A stretch of DNA of 64,000 bases from Allacma fusca (GCA_947179485.1 OX359248.1:53950386-54014385); one strand, 5' to 3'. Counted from the stretch's first letter, positions 37,754 through 49,882 are shown. Translations and numbers: made by a program. The notes: generated from the sequence alone by a model not told the origin.

Positions 37754-38463
37754 ATATCACATGCCACATAGTCCCATGGTTCACCCACATCTGGAGAAGT
37801 ACCTATTCCGACATTATGATTTCTAGCTGTTTTAGACTTTTTACATATTTCACATTTATTCACAAACCTCACTACATCTTTATTCATACCTTTCCAATAA
37901 AATCGTTCTTCTATCCTTTTGTAAGTTTTATTAATTCCCAAATGACCTGATAAATTATTACTATGAAAATAGTTAATAATATCATACACCAAATTCTGTG
38001 GCATCCAAATTTTATACAATTTGCACTCATTTTCCCATGGTTTATGAAGAGCTCCCACATACTTATATAAACAACCATCATTGGCTATTACCGCATCTCG
38101 AGATAATTTAATTATGAATTTATCAGCATTAACATCAGGATTGTTACAATAATCAATTATCTTAGTTAGAACTTTATCTTCTGCTTGACAATTAATTAAT
38201 TGCTTTCTATCAGGATAATTTACACCATGAATTAAATTTACCTCATGCATTCTAGACAATGCATCTGCAGCTTCATTCTTAATTCCCTTTCTATAAATTA
38301 CATTAAAATCATAACCTTGTAATTCCAGCATCCATCTAGCTATACGTCCTGTTGGATCTTTGATCGTCTTTAAAAACGTTAAAGCTTTATGATCTGTTTC
38401 TACCGTAAATTTAGTTAATTCAATGAACCCTCTAAACTTTCTAATCCCAAAAATAATCGCCAA
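37708..38463 (-). pseudogene. Retrotransposon RNase H and integrase N-terminal part
   Basis: Contains the end of the RNase H domain (TVETDHKALTFL, NEAADALSRMH). The integrase HHCC zinc domain follows (H in NNLSGHLGINKT, C-x2-C in NKCEICKKSK), then the first catalytic Asp (ACDICGPY). It is in the same frame as the RT ORF, separated from it by one TGA (38536-38538) within sequence that remains RNase H-like (SRSL, then STTEKEA). Confidence 0.85.
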
Positions 38464-38535
38464 TGCTTCCTTCTCTGTGGTTGAATAATTCCTTTCAGAC
38501 GTTCGTAAGCTTCTACTAGCAAACCAAATAGGATA

Positions 38536-39483
38536 TCATACTCCTTCCCTCTCCTGCATCAATATTCCTGCAATTCCAGTATCACAAGCATCTGTAATTA
38601 TAATAAAAGGTTCATTTAGATTAGGCATATATAAACATGTTGCTTCGTACAATCCTTTCTTCATAACTTCAAAGGCTCCTTGACAATCCTCAGTCCATAC
38701 AAATTTTGTATTCTTCATCAATAATCTGTATAGTGGTCTTACTTGATAATCAAATTTTTCAAAGAAATGCCTATAAAATCCCACAAATCCTAAAAATCTT
38801 TGTACTCCTCTAACATTATTAGGTATTGGATAATTTTGTAATGCTTGGCATTTTTCTTGCAATGGCCTATATTTTCCATCTCCAATTAAATATCCCAAAA
38901 ATGTTACTGATTTTCTAGCAATTTGGGCTTTCTTTGGACTAATATGAAATCCATTATTATTCAAAGCTGTAAGAACTAATTCCAAATGCAATAAATGATC
39001 CTCTATAGAATTACTCCAACATATAGCATCATCAACATATACAATAACATATGACCATAATCCATCTCCCATAGCAATCTCAACAGCATCTTGGAATGTA
39101 GCTCCATAATTCTTTAAACCAAATGGAACAACTTTGAACCTAAATAATCCTCGAGGTCCTCTAAATGCAGTTTTATTCCTATCAGCTTCATCTAGTTCAA
39201 TATGATAATAACCCATTGGTTGATCTAATACTGTAAACCATGATCCACCTGACAATGCTACAATTACATCTTGCAATCTAGGTGCACAATTCTTATTGGC
39301 GACAGTTACATCATTCAGTCTTCTATAATCAAAAGTCACTCTATATCCACTCGTACCATCACTATTCTTCTTGGGTACTATAACTGCTTCCGAAGACCAT
39401 GGACTTTCACATCGTTCAATTAAATCAAGCTCCAATAGTTCATCTATCGCATTTTGAAAAACCGGACGTTTAGCTGGTGTCAT
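38536..39483 (-). pseudogene. Retrotransposon reverse transcriptase and start of RNase H
   Basis: RT motifs in order: IVPKKNSDGTSGYRVTFDYR, FTVLDQPMGYYHI (the usual DLxSGYHQI is altered to DQPMGYYHI), VPFGLKNYGATFQ, YVDD in VIVYVDDAICWS and FLGYLIGDG. RNase H begins at FIIITDACDTGIAG. The ORF ends at TGA 38536-38538, inside RNase H. The upstream join to 39892-39497 requires a frame change at about 39484-39500. Confidence 0.9.
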
Positions 39484-39496
39484 CGGCCTAGCTTTA

Positions 39497-39892
39497 CTAT
39501 ATAGCTATTGGATTAGCATTACCTGTCTCAATCCTATGTTTAACTAATGTACATCGTCCTGGTTTCTTAGAAAACATTTGTCGAAAATTATAAAATAGTT
39601 TCTTCATTTCAATTTTATATTCATCAGTCAAATCGTCGTTGCTATCAATCATATTATTAATTATGGACATATTTTCTGTATTTCCATCTTTTTGAGTTGT
39701 TAATGTTTCATGCTGAATATCTTCTATTAATCCATCTATTGAAACAGAATTGAATTCCTCATCCTCCGTCATTATTTCATTACACTCAATATCCCTTACT
39801 GTATCATTTTGTTGTGTCCAAGTTCCTAGATTTACATAGTTTCTAGATCTTCTGAATATCTGGTACATTCTTATTGTACCTATTAATCTCAT
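39497..39892 (-). pseudogene. Retrotransposon pre-RT region of pol
   Basis: The C-terminal part (MFSKKPGRCTLVKHRIETG) is the conserved lead-in to Ty3/gypsy RT, and the rest is acidic linker. No protease DT/SGA motif is present here or in gag. It overlaps the gag ORF end in another frame (gag frame to pol frame is a +1 step). It ends at a TAG immediately before the RT frame. Confidence 0.75.
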
Positions 39893-40907
39893 GTGATGAT
39901 TTACTCTCCTTATAAGCCAACGCCGGTTCTAATCCTTGATTTGGTACTGGAATTCTGTATTCCCTATCTAATGCAACACTATTCTGAGCCTCATAAAAAA
40001 TTTCCATTAATTCCCTGTTGCTTCTATATTCTCTTCTAAATGAAAGAACTTTAGCTCTATACTGTGGATGCATTAATTCAATGATTTTATCAATACGTTC
40101 TGATTCTGGAATTGAAGCGTCAATTCTTTCATAATAATCATCAATCACACAAATAAACTTGGATAATGGTTCCTCTATACCCTGATATCTATCATCCAAA
40201 TCTCGCAACATTTTCTTCTTACAATTTCCAGCTTGAAATTCTTTTCGAAAATACACCTTGAATTCATCAAAAGATTCAAAAGCAATCATTTTCCTCACTC
40301 TTCGAAACCACAGAAATGCATCCTCCACTAATGCATATGGGATAACTAATCTAAGCATATCCTCGACACTTTGTCCAGTAGCTACCTGATATTTTTCCAA
40401 TTCCAATAAAAAATCATATGGAGTCTTTTGTTCATGTGATCCTGCATACTTTGGAATAAGAACATCTTTAGCTTTTAATGTCTTTGGTTGAACTGCATGA
40501 AACAAATTCCTTCCACCCCTATTACCACTTCCATGACCAAATAATCCATCAAATTGTAAACCTGCTCTGTTATTCTGTCCATTATTGAAATCATAATGAG
40601 ATCTATCAAACCCTAGACTCTGATTCAAAGTTCCTGCAAACAAATCTTCCTCATGAACATTATAAGATCTATTCTGTTCTCTCTCCTGAGCTGACATTAT
40701 CTGTCCCAATTTATTTTCAAACTGTGATAATCGATTGTCAATATTAGCTAATTTTGCGTTCAAAAGAGAAGATATTTGTTCCATTAAATCTGATTGACTG
40801 CTCCTAATAATAGGACTGGAGGAATCATTATTAATCGATACACCCTCAACCTCATGCCTATTACTAGCTATTGCAGCTGCACTACCACGTCTATTTTGCA
40901 TTGGCAT
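39843..40907 (-). CDS. Retrotransposon Gag (capsid-type)
   Basis: 354 residues from the ATG at 40907-40905. A short coiled coil near the N-terminus (LLNAKLANIDNRLSQFENKL) is followed by a retrotransposon capsid domain (PKYAGSHEQKTPYDFLLELE, DAFLWFRRVRK, FDEFKVYFRKEFQ). The ORF ends soon after this domain with no CCHC zinc knuckle, so the nucleocapsid part is missing or replaced. It is the only intact canonical retrotransposon gene in the element. Confidence 0.88.
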   Translation of the reverse strand: MPMQNRRGSAAAIASNRHEVEGVSINNDSSSPIIRSSQSDLMEQISSLLNAKLANIDNRLSQFENKLGQIMSAQEREQNRSYNVHEEDLFAGTLNQSLGFDRSHYDFNNGQNNRAGLQFDGLFGHGSGNRGGRNLFHAVQPKTLKAKDVLIPKYAGSHEQKTPYDFLLELEKYQVATGQSVEDMLRLVIPYALVEDAFLWFRRVRKMIAFESFDEFKVYFRKEFQAGNCKKKMLRDLDDRYQGIEEPLSKFICVIDDYYERIDASIPESERIDKIIELMHPQYRAKVLSFRREYRSNRELMEIFYEAQNSVALDREYRIPVPNQGLEPALAYKESKSSHEINRYNKNVPDIQKI

Positions 40908-41180
40908 ATTTCCTTTCGTCAGAAATTAATTATATATTGATTTGTTCAATTTTAAAAATTTTGGCGTGGATTTGTTGGTAATTTCAAAAAAAAATCGGCA
41001 CAGATTTGTTCAATTTAAACATTTTGGCGTGGGTTTGTTTATAATTTCAAAAAAAATCAGCATAGATTTGTTCAGTTTAATTTAAATTTGACTTTTTCAA
41101 TTCAGCAAAAAAAATTCACTTTGATTTAATATATCAGTCTTTTCCAAAAAAATAATAATTAGTTCTTTACGGTTGAGCTT

Positions 41181-41529
41181 TATAACAGTAATCAATATGG
41201 CTCAATATGACTCTGTCATTCAATTGCAAGTAGCATTTTATTCATTTTATCCACACAATTTATTATAATGATAATTAATTCTAGCAGGGCTTCCCTGCCG
41301 TATTTAGCTTTCTCAAGAGTCAGAGATTACCCCGACTCCCAAGTCAGACTGAAGGTCTTGCACTTGAAACCTTCCCTTTTATAGTTTCTGGAAGATTAAA
41401 CTATTGGTTGGATTAACTTTAGCCAATAATAACTTATTGAATAAATATTTCACAATAACAATTGCCTTTAACTAAAATCAACATCTTGAAGAATTAAGTG
41501 ACTAAGGGAATAGTGACATTAATGTTACA
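41181..41529 (-). repeat. 5' LTR
   Basis: 349 bp with the same sequence as 35083-35431, including the TATAAAA box. The last bases inside the element (41161-41180) give AAGCTCAACCGTAAAGAACT on the coding strand, which does not start with the usual TGG of a tRNA primer site. Confidence 0.93.
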
Positions 41530-41533
41530 GTAC

Positions 41534-44500
41534 ATATGTATGTCCAGTGAAGCTGTGCGAAATACAGTAGAGCTAGGGTCAAAATATTTTGCATATGCAA
41601 AAATGAGTTCTTCTAAAACCTTTTTTTCGAATATTCAGTTTCACCTGAAAAACGAACACTCATTTTTACGGCTCTGGTGACAAGTATGCACTGGATGGTT
41701 TATTTAATAATCGTAATACACTTAAATACTTTATTTTGTGAGCTGATTTTTAGCAATTACATATAAAGTATCCCATGAAATTTGCTACAAAATAGAAAAC
41801 TAAAATATTTTAATGAGAAATGGCAAGATTAGAAATAATCATTTTTTCCATAAATTCTTTGGCTTTGTTAGTTGATTGCAAGTTATTTTAATCTCTAATT
41901 TGTATTTTACTTTTTTGCGATGTATTTTATTTTATATCTTTCATTTACATTTTTTTGCAAAATGTATTTTCCTAAGTATTTTGCGTTTTGAATTTTTTGA
42001 GATAAAAATATTTTGTTTTGCATTTTGAAAACGCAGATCGCAAGCTCCAGTACTTCCAGAGTTGCTCATATAAAGACAGTGTACTGCAAAAAATGCAAAT
42101 TTGCCTGACCAGAAGTAAGGGGCTGTGGTGATGACATTGGAAAGCTCTCGATCATTGTCAGACGGGAAAGGGGAGAGCGTGGAAGTTTGGGAGAAGATGA
42201 GTGAATCTGAAGAGCAAAATGGACATGAAATACAATTTTCATCTTTCTCTTCCCTCCGCTGTGACGGAACTGAATGGTGGTGGGAGCGTGTGGGGGAAGT
42301 CCTTTGATCTATATGTTGTTAAAAAGAATTGAAATTGCATTATATTCTCTGTCATCAACCTCAATTACGTATACGTATCTGTATGAGAACGGCTCTGAAT
42401 TAAGACGGAAGGGTCTGTAATAGTTCAACTTGTCCTTGGAATTTATTCGGTCTGTTTCAATGTCGCTGGTGCGGCTGGTGGTCATAAAATATTGGATACC
42501 TGGCTGGTCCCTGGTCATCAGTTTTTACGACTATGACTCTATTCTTGGCCACGGTTATGGTTTCGAGAATGAGGAACAGAAGACAGACCATGTGAGAACC
42601 CACACTGTGACTCACTGCACCACATTTCCTTCCTGCCCTGTCTCCATACACTCACATTCAGCTGTAGGGCCAGTCCATGAGAATACAATTTTTACGAACA
42701 GGGCTGGAAAAATTTCTAAAGACTGATCAAAATTTGCACTGCACTACAACGGAGTCCCTTTTAAAAGTATTGGCTCTATGAACATATGTACAATTAGCTT
42801 AACAAAATGTCATTTGTTATCTTGATGATTAATTGTATGATCCTATAATTACTTGTGACCTCTCTTCATAACGGATATTTTCAAAATTATAAAGTCATAA
42901 TGTTGGAACACAAACACGACGGTCTCACTCTGAATATTGGCATGCTATTCTCAATGAAAAATTGCTAAAGATCTTTGGGGATGAATCCAATTATTTTTAT
43001 CTATATACGAAGAATAATCTCAAAAATCACTCTGATGATTCCTGAATAAATGTAGCCTATACGAAGGAGATCAAAGAAAAATTTGGAAAATAATGCTTAC
43101 TTTTTTAGAAATGTCCAACCTCTTGAAAAATATTTCCTTCCACGCACATCTGCGTCGACGAAAATGCCCCTGAAAATTTTACCTGAAGACTTTATTTGAA
43201 TGGACCATTTCAGGAAGTAAGTGGTTTTATAGAGCCAGACATTGACTTGGAATGTGGGCAGACTGTGGAAAAGGGGGAAATCCCGCCCGAAAATTTTTAC
43301 ATACAGGAAAAAGGAAGAAGTTCTTGCTATTGCTATGCTTCTGAGAAGAATTATCCAGTCTGTGACCGTTTTACAAAACCCAGGTACATTCAGGGAAAAT
43401 GAGCCTTTCTAAAGCAGATTCGAGTTTCTGGTCGGGAGAAAGCCGACAATTGAAAAGGGACTGGGACTGATTACTTGGGCAGTGGTCAATGGGAAAATGA
43501 GGCTCGTTCCTGCCTATTGTACTTCCCTTTTCAACTCCTCCACTTCACTGCGGCAAACGTCCGCTGGGATTTTCCCCAGAATTGAATCTTCACACTAGAA
43601 TGACATTCCACACAAGGAATCAACTTTGTATTGTTTATTTGAAGCAGCATTGATTCCATTTCATTTTCTTTCTATTTTTTTAAATTAAGCCCCAAACGTC
43701 ATGGAAAGGAAAAGCCCCAGTTACAGAACAATTGACATGTACAAACTCAAGGAAATTTTCTCTACGATGTTTGTTGCTTCCGGAGCCTCAAAGAATTTTG
43801 TACGGATTTGTATGTACAGGATTGGCCCTAACTTCCCAAACCTTAGCCTTCTTCTCTGAAGCTCAACCTTCTTCAATTTCTAGACAATTATTTTATAAAC
43901 AGTGAGGAAATTCCATTACAGTTAAGTCTCCTGTAAGGAGCGAACAGGGTATGTAAAATTTATTTAAATTTAATTTTCCTTTGTAAAGCAAAATTCCAAA
44001 AATCTTTGAATATTTATACCCCCGGTGTGTTCATTGATTCTTAAAATCGCGTCATGGAGAGCAGTTGCATTTTTTTAAAAATGTGACTCCATTATCAATT
44101 ATGGAATTCCTGAAAAACGTATTGTATGTAGAAGTTTGTAAAAGCGCTTCGTTTCACAGTTGAAATTATGCACGTTCAATATAGCAGTCTCCCACGAGAA
44201 TGTTTTCTGTTGCAGCAAAATTACTTGTGCACATTCCTGGTTTCCCCACTGTTAACAGGCCTCTTTTTGAAAATAGATAGGGATCGAATTTTTTCTTACA
44301 GCAATATTTCAGACGTTTGTCATAAGTTGTATTGCTGTATTGACTACTGCTGCTGCTATTATTTGCTGTGTGCATAAATAATGGGGTCAAAGGCGCATGC
44401 AGTGAAACCATTTTGAATGGACTCTCTATCGTTAAAGTATCAGTTGCACGCCTCAATATTTCTTTAGAGAATGTACTCTCGCTATAAGAGACCCAAAATA

Positions 44501-46316
44501 GCATTTTAACTAACAAGAAATGATTGCCCTTCCTCTAGCGTACAGAACGAACAGCGGTAAAAAAAATGTTAAATTCTCCATAATTTATAAAATCTTTTTC
44601 TAGATTTTTCAAAATTTGTTTCATCTCATTTGCTCAAAAACTCTGAATTCAGTGGTGAAGGAAATGAAGCAAAGGCAGGATTTTCTACCAACACAAGGCA
44701 CAATATGCTTTGAAAAAAATCTGAACTTGAATAAACATTACAAAATTTCAAAACGACCTTAAGACGATCCTAAGAAATCCTGACTTTGCTCCTCCTAATT
44801 GACTGCTACTTTGAAGTTTTTGAACTAGTGGGATGAAACAAATTTGGAAATATTTCCGAAATCGCCGAGAATCAAATATATTTTATCGATGCCCATTATG
44901 AAGACTAGAAGGGAGCAATCTTTTCTTGACACCCTGCCCAGTTCCAAAAATATTCCCACACATTGGACTTTTTCCTACAGGGCAGTTCTTTATTTGTTTA
45001 TCACAAAATAGGCTCCTATAAGCAATCTCATTTAAATTGAGTCGCCTGTATAAATTTGATGGGTAAGCCTCCTTTTAAAAGTAAACTTTTACAGGAAATA
45101 ATTACATTTTATTACGGGCCACTCCGAAAGTGCATCCTAATCATAAAGATTTCCCGGCTTCACATCCCCGTGCGACAGTGTATTCTTCTTGCAAGAGTAG
45201 CTCTAAAATGCACAATTTTTTTCCTTATCAACTTTCTATTTGAAACCAGTTTTAAAATTCCATATGTCAAGAGGATAATAATAAATTACAATTTACTTGT
45301 AATAACAATTATTACGCTCAAAATATATTTTTTGACTCAGCTCCCATAAACAAGGACAAAACTTGAATCCCCGCATGTAATATTCAGAGTTTATCATTTA
45401 AGCAAACTGAATTGAGCACAGACGTCTGCTCAGACAATAGGATTAGCAGGGTGTCCATTCTAACGATAGGCACTGTATGTCCTTGATAGCTCCCCTTTGG
45501 AACTGATGACTGGCCAGAATAATAAGAAACCCTAGGGCTCTGGGCTCAGCTATTTTGCTTATTCCAGCATGAATGATAAAATAGCCTCTTTGTTTCACTC
45601 GTCGATAATATTTTTTTTTCTACAAGGATAATTCTGAACTATATAGAAAAGTTCATTTGAAACATGCCCCTGACGCACATTCCAATGATGAGGCTTTTGT
45701 ATGCGAAAATGGCCCAGTAGAAAATGTGCAGTTTTTTTTCCCCTCTCCGGAGATGACAAAGTGAAAGTGAGGCGAGACGGAGTAAAGAGAGAATGAAGAA
45801 TCGAATGCACATTGGATTTTTATGAGATTTATGGGATTTCTTTTCTTTCTTTTATTCTCTGGACTTGAAGTTTCACTGGCGCTTTTCTTATCAAACTGGA
45901 AACATGTTGAAAGTTGCGTGATTTTATAAAAAATACTCTCGTCTCCAGTGACTCGTACAGTATACGCTTAGCATTACAGGCTTTTTGCGATACTGGAGAA
46001 CTGATTACTACTGTGCCTTCTCCCTGTATGTACGCTAATCAATTCTAAAAGCACTTCCTCTGGATTTCTGGAATAAGCATATTTGAACAAACAGCATATT
46101 CTAATTATTAGAGTCCTCTTTGAACGGCTCATTTCTCTATTGGGGTAAAAATACACACTGTGCTTTCACTCTCAGGGACCTCTTTCCCATCATTTTAAAT
46201 CTGGCTTAAATTCTGTCTCCTTGTTATTACCACTTAAACTAGAAATTCGACCAATACGTTATATGTACCTATCTATATCTATCGTTGCAAATTGCAATCA
46301 GTAAAAATTAAAAAAA
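41534..46316. other. Intergenic with MITE ends and old repeats, no gene seen
   Basis: Tigger-like ends lie at about 43920 (CAGTTAAGTCTCCTGTAAGG) and about 44472 (TGTACTCTCGCTATAAGAGA), without confident partners. The stretch at about 44600-44690 shares phrases with 9096-9215. Open frames at 42125-42726 and 43196-43402 show no known domain. Confidence 0.35.
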
Positions 46317-46319
46317 ATA

Positions 46320-46436
46320 ATTAAAATTGTGTATGCTGATGATGCTATATGTTTTATCGCTATCGGTGACAGATTTAGCCTTCAAAATATTTTTATAGCT
46401 TACGAAGATTATTTCCTCTTGAATAATTATTGCTAG
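46320..46436 (+). pseudogene. LINE-type reverse transcriptase remnant (YADD box)
   Basis: A short frame reads KIVYADDAICFIA followed by a helix and YEDYF before a stop. YADD in a hydrophobic strand followed by this spacing is the palm catalytic motif of non-LTR retrotransposon RT. Nothing else of the element can be read around it. Confidence 0.55.
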
Positions 46437-46599
46437 ATATTTGATGATTTGGCTTTAACATCCCTGAAAGTAGATCAGATGATGAAATAATAATATGACA
46501 CGATCGCAAAGATATGAACAAGCACAGCAGCATGAGCTCATTATGTGAACATTAGATTGAACTGATTGTGAATCAAATTGATTTTGTAATATTATTGGA

Positions 46600-46849
46600 A
46601 TGTTCAAAAATTAATTATTGTAAGCAGAGAATGTTCCAGAACAGGAAATGATAATATCTGAGTAAGGTAAAAGAATTTTATATAAAGGAGCGAACATCTT
46701 GAGCTCTTCAGTCTTGAGTCGATAATAAACTCAAATATAGCTCATCTCGTCACAGTCTTGTAAGCAGTAGAAATCTTTGAATTTGATACTAAGATACATT
46801 TTTTGAAAATCACTTCTTGTTGGATTGAGTCATTTAGCATAACAGAAAT
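46600..46849 (+). repeat. Possible solo LTR-like sequence
   Basis: A block starting TGTTC and ending AACA contains TATATAAAGG (about 46680) and then AATAAACTC (about 46725) at promoter-like spacing. No convincing target duplication was found, so the boundaries are guesses. Confidence 0.25.
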
Positions 46850-47502
46850 CCCGTACCCTCAATAGAGTCAAGCCGTTGCGAGACCAAGCTGCACTTCCCT
46901 TGTAGACGAGACAAAACCAATTCTAAATTAATATAACATACCTTCTTATTTATTATTCCTAGAAATGTACCTCCTTACCTTCACATTATTTTTTTTAAGT
47001 AGGGATTACAGTTTATACTACTAAAAATTATTTAGCAAAATAATGCACTTTTAAATACTTTTTATCCCTTACCTGTCCTTTACTGCAGTCTAGCTCCAGC
47101 CTGATTGACTCATGCTACTCGTTCCGTACAGTACCCTTTCTCTATAAGCGACTCCCTCATAATAGTATTGTATCCGTAATTGGTAGTCAAAATTTTAGAC
47201 GACAGGTCCAATTGCTCCAAAATATATTTTTCCAGTTTTTGCAACTGTGTTTCTAAACTTTCGAAAAACCCCGGAAGCAATTATTTTTCGAGATTACACT
47301 GAATTTGTTTATTGCGGTAGAGGTCTTTTTCTGCATTAAGTTTCTTAAATACACAAATTGGTTCAATTTTTCTTCGCTTCAAACTGTAAGTGAACATTTG
47401 CCTTGGTCTCATGTATCACTCCCATCCATGCCTTGGTCCCGAACTTGAAGATTTCTAATAATATTTTCTTTTCTATTCTTAGGATCTGATTGGGAGATAA
47501 AA

Positions 47503-48666
47503 ATGACTCACCAGTGCATGTTTAATAGAAACGGGTCTATTATTTGTTACACGGACGGAGCCTGTCCCAATAATGGACAGCCAGGAGCAACAGCTGGGAT
47601 CGGAGTGTTTTTTGGCGTTAATCATGTTTGGTAAGTATTTTATTTCCCGTTATTTTTCCTTAGCAAAAAATAATAAATGCAATTAAAAAAACAGAATTAT
47701 AATTATTATAATGCATAATTTTCTTGAGGGAGAGCAGTCCAATGTGTTCAAATCAATTGTGAGGACCACTTAGGCAATACTTTTCAAGACACTGCTTATC
47801 AAAGACATTTTGTAAGAGAGACAAAAATGTCCGGATCCTTGCTCAAGCCTTTTAAAGAGATTTTACTGAGACGGTATTTTATAATTGCTGTGAACCTTTA
47901 CTAATTCCTGGTAATTAATTTTGTAAACAGGAACATTTCCGAACGTTTGAGTTCAGATCGGAGACAGACAAATAATACAGCAGAAATTTTAGCTGCCACA
48001 TTAGCCATCCAGAAGGTTTGGTTAAATGGTAAACTCATTTTTGAAAATTATGTACAGATAATGTTAACTTCCATAAATCACTACATTAATTATTTCCTGA
48101 TCCATTTCCTGATCATACTGCGTATGTATTTACGGTCAAGTGCTGTAAAAGGGGTAAATGCCTTAAGGGAATCAATTCATAGAGGATAAATTACCTTTAA
48201 TTATGTAATTCTTTATTTGTGAAAAAATTAGGAGAGTACACTTTGGAGATCCGCTCTGACTCCGAGGTACTCGTCAAGGGTATCACTGATTGGATACATC
48301 AATGGGAACGAAACGGATGGAAGACTGCTTTAGGTGCGCCAGTCATCAACAAAAGAGAATACTGCGAATTGAGAGATGCTATGAGTCAAATGAATAAAGT
48401 GGATTTCGTGAGTACTTTTTTCAGTAGTATTTATGTTTGATGGTGTTATTATAAAAATGTTTAATAATAGTAAATATTTGTGTAGTACTTGTATAGTAAT
48501 ATACGTGGATTCAGGTTATATACATTTTGACAGCTGAAATCTACAAAAACTTAGGTAAAGGTATTTATATATGTATGTATGTATTTTCGGATAGGTTCAT
48601 GTTCGTAGGGAACATAACAAACAAGCCGATGCACTCGCCAGGGATGGAGCAAATTTCCGGGTTTGA
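47503..48666 (+). CDS. RNASEH1: Ribonuclease H1 catalytic domain gene
   Basis: Four exons: 47503-47630, 47931-48028, 48232-48407 and 48595-48666 (stop TGA), with GT-AG borders and agreeing phases, giving 157 residues from the first ATG. The catalytic carboxylates are visible in order: Asp in CYTDGACPNNG, Glu in NNTAEILAATLAI, Asp in IRSDSEVLV and Asp in HNKQADALARDG. The basic-protrusion region WIHQWERNGWKTALGAPVINK identifies it as RNase H1 rather than a retroelement RNase H. The enzyme cleaves RNA in RNA/DNA hybrids in nucleus or mitochondria. The frame is open upstream to an acceptor-like ttcttag (47482), so an earlier exon with a hybrid-binding domain may exist but was not found. A polyadenylation signal AATAAA lies near 48805. 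Confidence 0.92.
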
Positions 48667-49882
48667 AATGTTAGTGATCACGATAATTCAGTCCCCTGCC
48701 CTCTTATATAGCATATATGTATGTAAATGATAAGCAATATTACAAATTCATTGATTCCTCCATTTTGTAGAGAATTAACTGTTTTCAATAATGAAATTCC
48801 AAAATAAAATTGACTTAACCGACTGTATTAAAAAATTAACTTTCTGTCTTAATTGTTATGTATGTGTCCAGGACAATAAACCAATTAGAAACTCCTTTCG
48901 CTTTCAGCAAACACTCCATGCTTATTATTTTGCTTTTACAAGGGGTTGCACCTGGGGCTTCCCTTGGAATTTAGTGAACAGCATTTAAATCAATTTACTT
49001 CGGATTGAAAACATTTCTATAGTTCATTTTAACTCTATCCTGACTACGAGCTCTTACAAAAAGAAAAAATCTGACATTGTCAGAAATGAGAGCAATAAAA
49101 TATTTTGTCCATATAGTGACAATACATGTAGGACACGTTTTTTATAACGAGACTGTCACTTATTAGAAATTATTTTAATTATACTTACAAATTTTAAACG
49201 CGGCTGTCATGAAGGAAATTTATTGTTTTCTACAGATACAGCTATTGACAATGATTTTCAGTAAATTGAAATTTTATCATCAGAAAATTGTGACAGCATA
49301 ATACGAAATGACTCTCAACACTCGAAAGCTTATGTAAATATCAGTCAATAAATCCATCGTATTTGCCCATAAAATTTACTTAATGACAGGAAAATTACTC
49401 ACGATATTGTGATAAAATTGGAATGTCATGAGACTTTTGTTTGTCAGCATTATTTGTTGGCACTGCGAATCTGAACTGACCTCATATGAAATGAATTAGC
49501 ATAAACATTTATTAGAAATTAGAATTCGACATTATACATAATTCAGGCAAACATTTGCTTGCTTATGATTTTTTTACGAATAATTACAAACTAACCTTGA
49601 ATTCTATTCATTGATTAAATTCATGTACGTATGCACAGATACAATAGTTTGAACAAAAATTGACGAAATAACATATGATTATATCTTCTTGAGCTGTCCA
49701 TAAAAGGGAAAATTTCATAGGGAGGCAATATTGCCCTGATCAAAAATTGATGTCTTACAACCTTTAATGTGAGGTAACGTTTATTAATTCGTTTAATAAA
49801 AATAAACGTTTTTCTTTGTTTTACTGTAATCCTACCTCATATTGTTAGGTTCTAGGACCTCGATGTTTTACCTTATCTTTTG
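48667..49882. other. Intergenic, no gene seen
   Basis: AT-rich 3' flank of RNase H1. The missing downstream CDK7 exons expected on the minus strand were looked for here and not found. Confidence 0.35.

Larger units (their letters stand above)
35083..41529 (-). mobile_element. Ty3/gypsy LTR retrotransposon
   Basis: A 6.4 kb element on the minus strand flanked by a 4-bp duplication GTAC (35079-35082 and 41530-41533). In coding direction it has the 5' LTR (41181-41529), gag, RT/RNase H, integrase, an extra spliced ORF and the 3' LTR (35083-35431). The RT-RNase H-integrase order is that of Ty3/gypsy, not copia. The LTRs begin TGTAAC and end GTTATA. No TGG-starting tRNA-complementary primer site is evident next to the 5' LTR, and the purine tract before the 3' LTR is weak. 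pol is interrupted by one stop and two frame changes, so this copy may not be autonomous. Confidence 0.93.

Noticed and set aside
36896..41000. Copia- or BEL-type assignment of the retrotransposon
   Set aside because: RT and RNase H precede integrase, and integrase has a GPY/F-type C-terminal module, which is the Ty3/gypsy order and architecture.
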